From positions 1-36,006 of the forward strand of contig CACXTX010000018.1 of the NCBI GenBank assembly GCA_902770635.1: DNA of 36,006 bases, in the 5' to 3' direction. This document shows positions 7,430 to 14,198 of the stretch, one piece after another. Every line of letters begins with the position of its first letter. Position 1 is the first letter of the stretch. The stretch is from an uncultured Prevotellaceae bacterium. Lineage in GTDB: Bacteria; Bacteroidota; Bacteroidia; Bacteroidales; Bacteroidaceae. Both the position numbers and the translations under genes were made by a program. The notes beneath the pieces are model-generated. The model ran no database searches, was not told the DNA's origin, and was given only the letters and a program-made list of their open reading frames with translations.

Positions 7430-9136
7430 ATGAACGAGAAGAAAAAGAACAGATATATGCCGCTCATCATGGCTCTCTGCGTGGTTTTCGGCATTTTCAT
7501 CGGCACCTTCTATGCCAACCATTTCACAGGCAACCGTCTGAGCATCATCAATTCAGGCAGCAACAAGTTGAACAACCTGTTGCACATCATCGATGCACAG
7601 TATGTGGATACGGTGGATGTGAACGACCTGGTGGAAAAGGCTGTGCCCCAGATTCTGTCTGAACTGGACCCCCACTCGGTCTATATTGCGGCCAAAGACG
7701 TACAGATAGCCAACGACGACCTGCGAGGGTCCTTCTCCGGCGTGGGCATTGAGTTCACCATCCGCCAGGATACGCTGCATGTGCAACAAGTCATTGGCAA
7801 CGGACCAGCAGAGAAGGCGGGTGTGATAGCCGGTGACAAGATTGTGATGGTGGATGACAAGCCTTTTACGGGTAAGACACTGACCAACGAGGTGGCTATA
7901 CACACACTGAAAGGTCCTAAGGACACCAAGGTGAAGCTGGGTGTGATGCGCTATGGTGAGAAGAAGGTGCGCAACATCGTGGTGACACGTGGCGAGATAC
8001 CTACCAAGAGCGTGACTGCCGTTTATATGCTGGATGACAAGACAGGATATATCCGCATCAAGAACTTCGGAGAGAACACCTATCCGGAACTGCTCATCGC
8101 ACTGGCTAAGTTGTCGCAGGAGCACCTGGAGAACCTGACTATCGACCTGCGCGGCAATACAGGCGGATACCTGCAGTCGGCTGTCCAGATAGCCAACGAG
8201 TTCCTGCCTAAGAACAAGCTGATTGTCTATACCGAGGGACGTAAGTCGCCCCGTCAGGAATTCCGTAGCGACGGACGAGGCTCCTACCAACACATTCCAT
8301 TGGTTGTACTCATTGACGAGGGGTCGGCCTCTGCTTCTGAGATTCTGGCAGGTGCCATCCAGGACAACGATCGCGGTACGATTATCGGACGCCGTTCCTT
8401 TGGCAAGGGACTGGTACAGCAACCCATCTCCTTCAACGACCAGTCGATGATTCGCCTCACCATTGCACGCTATTACTCTCCCTCAGGACGCTGTATCCAA
8501 AAGCCCTATGTGGCTGGTGACAACAAGGATTATGAGGAAGACTTGCTGATGCGCTACCAGCACGGTGAGTTCTTCTCGCAGGACAGCATCAAGCACAAAG
8601 GAAAGGAGTATCACACTGCCAACGGGCGCCCTGTCTATGGAGGGGGAGGTATCACTCCCGATATCTTCGTGGCTGAGGACACCACCGATGTCACCTCTTA
8701 CTACAAGCAGGCGTCCATGAGCGGACTCATCATCCAATATGCCTTTGTCTATGTGGATGAGAACAGGAAGAAGCTGGGCGAGTATGATACAATGGAAGAA
8801 CTGGCCAACTATCTGAAAAGACAAAACATGGTGGACAAGTTTGCGACCTATGCGGAGCAGAACGGACTGAAACGCCGCAACCTCATGATACAACGCTCCC
8901 ACAAACTGTTGGAACGCTTCATACTAAGCCGTATCATCTATAATATGCAGAACGAGCAGGCTTGGATGGAATACCTGAACAGCGACGACCCTGCCATCCT
9001 GGAAACGCTGAAGCTCTTCCGCGAGGACAAGGCTTTCCCTCAGGCTCCTGAAAAGAAAGAGAAGAAAGTGGCCCAAAACACTTTCGACTATCGCGCAACG
9101 CATCTGAAAGCAACCTTTACGGCTTGTCTGTCATGA
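7430..9136 (+). CDS. S41 family C-terminal processing peptidase
   Basis: The 568-residue periplasmic serine protease has an N-terminal signal anchor (residues 10-28), a PDZ domain (about 95-175, with RGSFSGVGIEF and GDKIVMVDD), and the S41 catalytic core. The catalytic dyad is visible: Ser301 in DEGSASASEIL and Lys326 in RSFGKG, 25 residues apart as in E. coli Prc. The C-terminal extension (about 400-568) is charged and helical. Such proteases trim or degrade envelope proteins from their C-termini. The stop overlaps the start of the cyclo-ligase gene (ATGA), so the two are coupled. The pairing of this protease with a formyl-THF ligase and a dCMP deaminase is probably operon convenience rather than pathway logic. 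Confidence 0.92.
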   Translation: MNEKKKNRYMPLIMALCVVFGIFIGTFYANHFTGNRLSIINSGSNKLNNLLHIIDAQYVDTVDVNDLVEKAVPQILSELDPHSVYIAAKDVQIANDDLRGSFSGVGIEFTIRQDTLHVQQVIGNGPAEKAGVIAGDKIVMVDDKPFTGKTLTNEVAIHTLKGPKDTKVKLGVMRYGEKKVRNIVVTRGEIPTKSVTAVYMLDDKTGYIRIKNFGENTYPELLIALAKLSQEHLENLTIDLRGNTGGYLQSAVQIANEFLPKNKLIVYTEGRKSPRQEFRSDGRGSYQHIPLVVLIDEGSASASEILAGAIQDNDRGTIIGRRSFGKGLVQQPISFNDQSMIRLTIARYYSPSGRCIQKPYVAGDNKDYEEDLLMRYQHGEFFSQDSIKHKGKEYHTANGRPVYGGGGITPDIFVAEDTTDVTSYYKQASMSGLIIQYAFVYVDENRKKLGEYDTMEELANYLKRQNMVDKFATYAEQNGLKRRNLMIQRSHKLLERFILSRIIYNMQNEQAWMEYLNSDDPAILETLKLFREDKAFPQAPEKKEKKVAQNTFDYRATHLKATFTACLS

Positions 9137-9657
9137 TGACCAAACAAGAAATGAGAAAGATGATTCGGCTGCGGAAGCAACAACACACCGCAGACGAGTC
9201 ATCTGTCGTTATAGCCCGTCTGAAAGAAAACCCACGATTCTTGCAGGCGCAAACCTTATTAATATATAGCGCCCTACCCGACGAAGTACAGACACAATCG
9301 CTGCTGGACGAACTGACGGAAGCGGGTAAGACGGTGTTGTTGCCCAAGGTGGTAAGCAGCGAGGATATGGAACTGCGCCGATATACGGGCACCTCCTCCC
9401 TACAGCCTGGGGCTTATGGCATTATGGAACCTGTTGGTGAACGCTTTACCGACTATGCAACCATCGACATAGCCGTAGTACCTGGTATGGCCTTCGACGC
9501 GCAAGGACACCGTCTGGGCAGGGGAAAGGGGTATTACGACCGTTTCCTGGCAAAGGTTCCTGACGTTTACAAGATAGGATTGTGCTTTTCGTGGCAAATG
9601 GTTGACGAGGTGCCTTCTGAGGCGAACGACATCACGATGGACGAGGTGATGAGGTGA
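9133..9657 (+). CDS. 5-formyltetrahydrofolate cyclo-ligase
   Basis: The 174-residue enzyme uses ATP to convert 5-formyl-THF to 5,10-methenyl-THF in the cytoplasm, recycling stored folate. The family signatures are visible: an N-terminal KQEMRKMIRLRKQQ helix, the YSALPDEVQT strand, and the diagnostic GHRLGRGKGYYDRFL motif near residues 130-145, which binds nucleotide and phosphate. I chose the ATG at 9133, which overlaps the S41 stop by 4 bp. A TTG at 9124 and an ATG at 9136 are alternatives. The gene ends at a convergent junction with the DUF721 gene, and no hairpin terminator is visible in the 79-bp gap. Confidence 0.92.
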   Translation: MMTKQEMRKMIRLRKQQHTADESSVVIARLKENPRFLQAQTLLIYSALPDEVQTQSLLDELTEAGKTVLLPKVVSSEDMELRRYTGTSSLQPGAYGIMEPVGERFTDYATIDIAVVPGMAFDAQGHRLGRGKGYYDRFLAKVPDVYKIGLCFSWQMVDEVPSEANDITMDEVMR

Positions 9658-9736
9658 AAGGTGAAAGTTGAGAATTGAAAGTTTACAATAACCGTGAACT
9701 ATCAACCATTAATCGTGAACCGCGAACCATGAACCA
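9658..9736. repeat. Low-complexity convergent spacer
   Basis: The gap between the convergent cyclo-ligase and DUF721 genes is made of degenerate GGTGAAA and GAACCAT-type tandem units. I see no terminator hairpin in it. Confidence 0.6.
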
Positions 9737-10027
9737 TCAGCAGAATCGGATGTCCGTAATGACCTGTTCGCCCACTAACGTGTTCAGCTTCTTGGTAAAC
9801 TCCTGACGACGCATAGACAAATCGGCCCGCAAAGCTGGATTCGACAAGCGCACATACAACGTCTGGTTATAGATATAGGTGTTCAGCGTATAACGCATAA
9901 TCATCGGACCAGCCACCTCTGGCCACCTTTCCACCAACCGCTTCTGCTGAAGAGGCGTCTCCAAACCTTGTTCACGCAGGGTTCGCATGATCAGGTCCTT
10001 CACCGATTGTACGTCACGCTTAAACAC
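9737..10027 (-). CDS. DUF721 family protein
   Basis: The 96-residue protein resembles the DciA-like DUF721 family: an N-terminal KRDVQSVKDLI helix, then ETPLQQKRLVERWPEVAG (the conserved W-P-x-V-x-G), then two strands (YTLNTYIYNQTLYVRLSNPALRADL). DciA proteins load the replicative helicase in many bacteria. Whether the short Bacteroidetes forms do this is unproven. The only start that keeps the conserved N-terminus is a GTG at 10027; an in-frame stop lies upstream and the next Met is 13 codons in. A run of nine A residues on the coding strand lies directly before the start. It follows recF by 33 bp, which suits a DNA-metabolism operon. Confidence 0.82.
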   Translation of the reverse strand: MFKRDVQSVKDLIMRTLREQGLETPLQQKRLVERWPEVAGPMIMRYTLNTYIYNQTLYVRLSNPALRADLSMRRQEFTKKLNTLVGEQVITDIRFC

Positions 10028-10060
10028 CTTTTTTTTTCTAATTTATAATTTGACTATTTA

Positions 10061-11173
10061 CTATTTTATCATTCCTCCTTCTACGTGGAATATTTTATAG
10101 TCCAAATGACTGTTGCGCAGTATTTGGTCCAAGTGGTCACGATTGGTGTCCGTAATGAAAATCTGTCCGAAGCTGTCGCTCGACACCAGGCGAACAATCT
10201 GCTCCACCCTATTGGCATCCAGTTTGTCGAAGATATCGTCCAACAACAGCAAAGGAGTGGTATTCGAAGCTGTACGCTTCAAGAAATCGAACTGAGCCAG
10301 TTTCAGAGCAATAACATAGGTCTTGTTCTGTCCCTGAGAACCTTCACGACGCATCGGGTGACCTCCCAGTGTAAACTCCAGGTCGTCGCGATGCACCCCA
10401 TGCAGCGAGTAGCCCACCGCACGGTCTTTCATACGGTCGCGCTGGATAACCTCCAACAGGGGTCCGCGCTGACAGTGGGACACGTAGTGCAGCCCCACCT
10501 GTTCGCTGCCTTCCGAAATGCGCTCGTAATACGACTGAAACACTGGTACCAGTTCGTCCACAAAAGCCTTGCGCTTCTCGTAAAGCTGCTCGCCAGCCTC
10601 AGCCATCTGTTCCTCCCAGAGCTGCATCAGCAGCGGGTCGGGTTCCTGGTCTTCCATTTTAAGCAGTGTGTTGCGCTGTTGGTGGGCATTGTTATAGCGT
10701 GCCAACGCGTCAATATAGCTGCGATCATATTGCGAGATGACGATATCCATCAGTTTTCTGCGCTCCTCGCTACTACCCTCTATGAGCAGCGTGTCAGCAG
10801 GTGCCACTACGACCAGCGGAATCAGTCCGATGTGTTCCGAGAGGCGTTTATACTCCTTTTTGTTGCGCTTGAAGTGCTTCTTCATGCCCCGTTTCATACC
10901 TACGGAGATGAAAAGAGAATCGCCATCCCCCTCATTTCCTTCATCACCTACGTATTCCCCTTCCAATACGAAAAAAGGCTCGTCGTGACGAATTACTTGC
11001 GAATCAATGGGATTGTTAGCTGAACGGCAGAACGAAAGATAATAAACCGCATCCAGCACGTTGGTCTTACCCATGCCGTTACGACCTATAAAGCAGTTCA
11101 TCTTGGGCGACAATTCCAGCGTAGCCTCCGCAATGTTCTTATAATTGAGTATAGACAACTTCTTCAGTATCAT
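10061..11173 (-). CDS. recF: DNA replication/repair protein RecF
   Basis: The 370-residue SMC-like ATPase binds gapped DNA with RecO and RecR and promotes RecA loading. Visible motifs are Walker A GRNGMGKTN near residues 31-39, the signature GSQGQNKTY near 285, and Walker B LLLLDDIFDKLD near 310. The length is normal. I place the start at 11173 (MILKKLSILNYKNI); a longer frame to 11221 would run through the gene's own promoter at 11182-11213. The start lies only eight bases after the -7 box, so the message should be almost leaderless. It is divergent from the TPR gene and in tandem with DUF721. Confidence 0.94.
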   Translation of the reverse strand: MILKKLSILNYKNIAEATLELSPKMNCFIGRNGMGKTNVLDAVYYLSFCRSANNPIDSQVIRHDEPFFVLEGEYVGDEGNEGDGDSLFISVGMKRGMKKHFKRNKKEYKRLSEHIGLIPLVVVAPADTLLIEGSSEERRKLMDIVISQYDRSYIDALARYNNAHQQRNTLLKMEDQEPDPLLMQLWEEQMAEAGEQLYEKRKAFVDELVPVFQSYYERISEGSEQVGLHYVSHCQRGPLLEVIQRDRMKDRAVGYSLHGVHRDDLEFTLGGHPMRREGSQGQNKTYVIALKLAQFDFLKRTASNTTPLLLLDDIFDKLDANRVEQIVRLVSSDSFGQIFITDTNRDHLDQILRNSHLDYKIFHVEGGMIK

Positions 11174-11181
11174 ATCGAGCG

Positions 11182-11213
11182 CAAAGTTAGCAATTTTGTA
11201 CGAATTAAGCAAA
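11182..11213 (-). promoter_or_regulatory. Promoter of recF-DUF721
   Basis: On the minus strand, TTTG (11210-11213), a 20-bp spacer and TAACTTTG (11182-11189) lie just before the recF ATG at 11173. Confidence 0.75.
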
Positions 11214-11250
11214 TTTTTCACTTTTCACTTTCTACTTTTCTCTTTTATTT

Positions 11251-11400
11251 CGTACCTCTGAAATCCTTTCTAAAGTACTACCGTTCGAAAAAATCCAAAT
11301 AAATTTGGTTTTTTACTCACTTATTCGTACCTCTGAAATCCTTTCTAAAGTACTACCGTTCGAAAAAATCCAAATAAATTTGGTTTTTTACTCACTTATT
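11251..11400 (+). repeat. Perfect 75-bp tandem duplication (promoter segment)
   Basis: Units 11251-11325 and 11326-11400 are identical by eye. A third partial unit begins at 11401 and differs at the one base that turns CGTACCTCTG into CGTACCTTTG. Each unit contains a TTTG element and a CCAAAT/ATTTGG inverted repeat followed by a T run. The unit period is set so that each TTTG lies 20 bp before the next TACCTYTG box. Confidence 0.93.
11304..11335 (+). promoter_or_regulatory. Upstream degenerate copy of the TPR-gene promoter
   Basis: TTTG (11304-11307) and TACCTCTG (11328-11335) keep the 20-bp spacing but have C in place of the central T of the -7 box. It is probably weaker than the copy at 11379-11410, or inactive. 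Confidence 0.45.
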
Positions 11401-11410
11401 CGTACCTTTG
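11379..11410 (+). promoter_or_regulatory. Main promoter of the TPR protein-ribH run
   Basis: TTTG (11379-11382), a 20-bp spacer and consensus TACCTTTG (11403-11410). The start codon is 40 bp downstream. Confidence 0.75.
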
Positions 11411-11450
11411 CACCTGATTTGTGCCCGAACAATAAAAAAAACGTAAAATA

Positions 11451-12107
11451 ATGGCAAACAACAACGTAAAAGCAACTCCTGAAATGGAGCAGCAGGTCAG
11501 CAAGACCGAGGCTTTCTTCGAGAAATACAAGAAGGCCATCATTTGTGGCGTAGCAGCTGTCGTAGCAGTTATCGTATGCGCTATTCTCGTGAACAACTAT
11601 TATCTTGAGCCCCGCAGCAACGAGGCCAGCACCGAACTCGCCAAGAGCCAGGAGCTGTTCGATGCTCAGCAGTACGACAAGGCTCTGGCAGGTTTCCAGA
11701 AGGTTGCCAGCGACTATAGCTCTACCGATGCCGGCAATCTGGCTCAGCTTTATATCGGCCTCTGTCAGGCTAACCTCGGCAAGTGGCAGGAGGCTGTCAA
11801 TGCCCTGGAGAATTTCAGTGGCAAGGGCGACCAGATGATCAGTCCCGCAGCTGAGGGAGCACTGGGCAATGCCTATGCCAACCTGAAGCAGTACGACCAG
11901 GCTGTAAAGCACCTGACCACCGCTGCTAAGATGGCTGACAACAACTCGCTGTCACCCACGTTCCTCATCCAGGCTGGTGAGATTCTGGAAAGCCAGGGTA
12001 AGAAGGACGAGGCTCTGAAACTGTATCAGGAGGTGAAGGAGAAGTACTTCAACTCTATGCAGTATCAGACCATTGACAAGTACATTGAGCGCGCATCAGC
12101 AAAGTAA
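11451..12107 (+). CDS. Membrane-anchored tetratricopeptide repeat protein
   Basis: The 218-residue protein has a short cytoplasmic N-terminus, one membrane segment (residues about 27-47, ICGVAAVVAVIVCAILVNNY) and a C-terminal TPR domain outside (about 60-215). The TPR units include LFDAQQYDKALAGFQKVASDY, LGNAYANLKQYDQAVKHL and AGEILESQGKKDEALKLY. The layout is like YfgM/BamD-type tetratricopeptide scaffolds, which assist envelope protein traffic, though the specific partner is unknown. It is the usual neighbour of ribH in Bacteroidetes and is separated from it by 3 bp. Codon use favours common codons (GCT, CTG, AAG), suggesting good expression. The promoter region carries a 75-bp duplication. 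Confidence 0.88.
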   Translation: MANNNVKATPEMEQQVSKTEAFFEKYKKAIICGVAAVVAVIVCAILVNNYYLEPRSNEASTELAKSQELFDAQQYDKALAGFQKVASDYSSTDAGNLAQLYIGLCQANLGKWQEAVNALENFSGKGDQMISPAAEGALGNAYANLKQYDQAVKHLTTAAKMADNNSLSPTFLIQAGEILESQGKKDEALKLYQEVKEKYFNSMQYQTIDKYIERASAK

Positions 12108-12110
12108 GCA

Positions 12111-12581
12111 ATGGCAACCAAGAACCTATCGGAATACAATTCAGCCAACGTGCCCGATGCGTCGAACATGATTTTCGGCATTGTGGTGGCTGAATGGAAT
12201 CCTGAGATTACGGGAGCATTGCTTAACGGCTGTGTCTCAACACTCGAAAAGCATGGTGCACTGCCTGAAAACATTCACGTAAAGACAGTACCCGGCTCCT
12301 TCGAATTGATTTATGGAGCGCGTCAGATGACGCTGAACGACGGCTATGATGCAGTTATCGTTCTGGGAAGTGTCATCCGTGGTGAGACCCCTCACTTCGA
12401 CTACATTTGCCAGGGTGTCACACAAGGCATAGCCCGTCTGAACGCCACCAACAACATTCCAGTAGTTTTCGGACTGCTGACCACAGAGAATATGCAGCAG
12501 GCTATGGACCGCGCTGGTGGCCGACTGGGCAACAAGGGTGACGAGTGTGCCGTAGTAGCCATCAAAATGGCCAAGTTCTAA
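12111..12581 (+). CDS. ribH: 6,7-dimethyl-8-ribityllumazine synthase
   Basis: This 156-residue enzyme performs the penultimate step of riboflavin synthesis, condensing the ribitylamino-uracil with dihydroxybutanone phosphate in a cytoplasmic icosahedral or pentameric assembly. Recognisable blocks are [16 protein letters not shown] near residues 24-39, the [13 protein letters not shown] loop near 63-75, and [16 protein letters not shown] near 83-98, which holds the catalytic His and phosphate-binding residues. [17 protein letters not shown] near 121-137 is also present. The length is standard. The remaining rib genes are not in this window. It begins 3 bp after the TPR gene stop. Confidence 0.96.
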   Translation: MATKNLSEYNSANVPDASNMIFGIVVAEWNPEITGALLNGCVSTLEKHGALPENIHVKTVPGSFELIYGARQMTLNDGYDAVIVLGSVIRGETPHFDYICQGVTQGIARLNATNNIPVVFGLLTTENMQQAMDRAGGRLGNKGDECAVVAIKMAKF

Positions 12582-12623
12582 GTGGTGAGAGGTGAGAAAT
12601 AAGAGGTAAGAAAACCATAGACA

Positions 12624-13376
12624 ATGAAATTTATTTCATGGAACGTCAACGGGCTTCGTGCCTGTGAAGGAAAAGGATTCAGCGACATCTTCAAGGAGAT
12701 GGACGCTGATTTCTTTTGTCTGCAAGAGACCAAGATGCAAGCAGGCCAGTTGGACCTGCAGTTTGATGGCTATCAGTCGTATTGGAACTATGCCGACAAA
12801 AAAGGCTATTCAGGCACTGCCATCTTCACCCGTCATCAGCCCCTGTCCGTGACCTACGGCATCGGCATTGACGAGCACGACCATGAAGGGCGTGTCATCA
12901 CGCTGGAAATGCCCGACTACTACCTAGTCACCTGCTACACTCCTAACTCGCAGGACGGGCTCAAGCGCCTCGACTACCGCATACATTGGGAAGACGACTT
13001 CCGCCAATATCTGATGAAGCTTGACCAGCAGAAGCCCGTCATCCTATGTGGCGACCTGAACGTAGCCCACGAGGAGATAGACCTGAAGAATCCTAAGAGC
13101 AACCGTATGAATGCGGGGTTTACCGACCAGGAACGCGAGAAGTTCACCACCTTATTAAATAGTGGCTTTATAGACACCTTCCGAACCCTCTATCCCGAAC
13201 AAGTCACCTACTCATGGTGGTCATACCGTTTCCAGGCGCGTCAGAAGAATGCCGGATGGCGCATCGACTATTTTGTAACCTCCGAACGCCTGCGCAGTCT
13301 GATTTCCGATGCCAAGATTCACACGGAAATATTGGGCAGCGACCACTGTCCGGTGGAATTATCGTTAAAAAGTTAA
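12624..13376 (+). CDS. xth: Exodeoxyribonuclease III / AP endonuclease
   Basis: The 250-residue Mg2+-dependent nuclease of the EEP fold cuts at abasic sites and degrades 3' ends in base-excision repair. Motifs in order: [11 protein letters not shown] (residues 3-13), LQETK with the metal-binding Glu near 35, CYTPNSQDG near 104, [13 protein letters not shown] near 140, [10 protein letters not shown] near 161, and GSDHCPVEL near 240 with the catalytic Asp-His pair. The length is near the family norm. It is separated from ribH by a 42-bp GGTGAGAGGTGAGAAAT-type spacer repeat. Cytoplasmic housekeeping gene. Confidence 0.95.
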   Translation: MKFISWNVNGLRACEGKGFSDIFKEMDADFFCLQETKMQAGQLDLQFDGYQSYWNYADKKGYSGTAIFTRHQPLSVTYGIGIDEHDHEGRVITLEMPDYYLVTCYTPNSQDGLKRLDYRIHWEDDFRQYLMKLDQQKPVILCGDLNVAHEEIDLKNPKSNRMNAGFTDQEREKFTTLLNSGFIDTFRTLYPEQVTYSWWSYRFQARQKNAGWRIDYFVTSERLRSLISDAKIHTEILGSDHCPVELSLKS

Positions 13377-13406
13377 AAAAGAAGTACAACGAAAGGAAAA
13401 ATCGTG

Positions 13407-13414
13407 TATCTTTG
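13407..13414 (+). promoter_or_regulatory. Probable -7 box for the Ala-rich lipoprotein
   Basis: TATCTTTG matches the -7 consensus, 51 bp before the start at 13466. No TTTG is found at the expected distance upstream. A clear ribosome-binding site AAGGAG follows at 13451-13456. Confidence 0.5.
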
Positions 13415-13465
13415 CCAACGTTTTAACAAACATATTTAATTTTAATTGAAAAGGAGAAAGAAATT

Positions 13466-14080
13466 ATGAAGAAAATTCTTTTATCAGTAATGGCTGTTGC
13501 AGCCATCGGATTCACATCGTGTGGAAACAAGACCCAGCAGGGCGAGGCTGTTGACTCAGTAGCTATTGTTGATTCTATCGCTACAGGGGCTGCTCAGGAG
13601 ACTATCGACGCACTGAGTGCTGACATTGAAGCAGGCGACGTTTCTAAGTTGCAGGCTACACTGGAGGGCATCAAGGCTTCTGTTGCCCAGTTGTTGAAGG
13701 AGAACCCTGAGGTTGCCAAGGAGTACGTGGCCAAGGTGCAGACTTTCCTGAAGGAGAATGCAGACAAGGTGAAGGCTGTTGTGGGCGACAGCGAGGCTGC
13801 AGTAGCTGCAGTAGCTGCAGTGACAGAGGTGGATCCTGAGGCTGTGGTGAAAGGACTGCTGGAGCAGGTAGGCGACGCTGCCACTGAGGTGAAGGACGCT
13901 GCCGTAGATGCTGCCAACCAGAAGGTGGAAGAGGCAAAGGATGCCGCTAACCAGAAGGTGGAAGAGACCAAGGCCGCTGCCGAGCAGAAGATAGAAGAGC
14001 AGAAGAATGCCGCCAAGAAGAAGGCCAGCGATGCCATTGACAATGCTGCTGCCGCTACCAAGAACAAGTTGGGTCTGTAA
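13466..14080 (+). CDS. Ala/Lys/Glu-rich lipoprotein, LEA/apolipoprotein-like
   Basis: This 204-residue protein has a lipoprotein signal peptide (GFTSC, lipidated Cys19). After a short linker, the rest is predicted almost wholly helical. From about residue 145 it has 11-residue periodicity: repeated DAANQKVEEAK, DAANQKVEETK and AAAEQKIEEQK units. This resembles LEA/apolipoprotein-type amphipathic helices or Lpp-like coiled coils. No catalytic motif is visible. It could be a periplasmic spacer or membrane-surface-binding protein; that is inference. It has a strong Shine-Dalgarno AAGGAG, its own -7 box and a terminator (14117-14155), so it is likely a single-gene, well-expressed unit. Repeats at DNA level (GTAGCTGCA, GTGGAAGAG) suggest internal duplication. 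Confidence 0.75.
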   Translation: MKKILLSVMAVAAIGFTSCGNKTQQGEAVDSVAIVDSIATGAAQETIDALSADIEAGDVSKLQATLEGIKASVAQLLKENPEVAKEYVAKVQTFLKENADKVKAVVGDSEAAVAAVAAVTEVDPEAVVKGLLEQVGDAATEVKDAAVDAANQKVEEAKDAANQKVEETKAAAEQKIEEQKNAAKKKASDAIDNAAAATKNKLGL

Positions 14081-14116
14081 ATGTAGCACCTTACACTGTT
14101 TCGTTGAATAAATAGG

Positions 14117-14155
14117 CCGGTTCGCTGAATGTTTTTGGCGAACCGGTTCTTTTTG
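14117..14155 (+). terminator. Intrinsic terminator of the Ala-rich lipoprotein gene
   Basis: The 9-bp stem CCGGTTCGC (14117-14125) pairs with GCGAACCGG (14138-14146) around a 12-nt loop and is followed by TTCTTTTTG. The loop contains the TTTG of the next gene's predicted promoter. Confidence 0.85.
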
Positions 14156-14165
14156 TCTACCTTCG
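14134..14165 (+). promoter_or_regulatory. Probable promoter of the beta-helix lipoprotein, nested in the terminator
   Basis: TTTG (14134-14137) in the terminator loop is exactly 20 bp from TACCTTCG (14158-14165), one mismatch from the -7 consensus. The ATG is at 14199. Confidence 0.5.
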
Positions 14166-14198
14166 CCACCGAAAACAAACTCTAATGAATTAAAAGAT

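Noticed and set aside
11251-11400. CRISPR array
   Set aside because: Two identical 75-bp units are directly adjacent with no variable spacers, and no cas genes are nearby.
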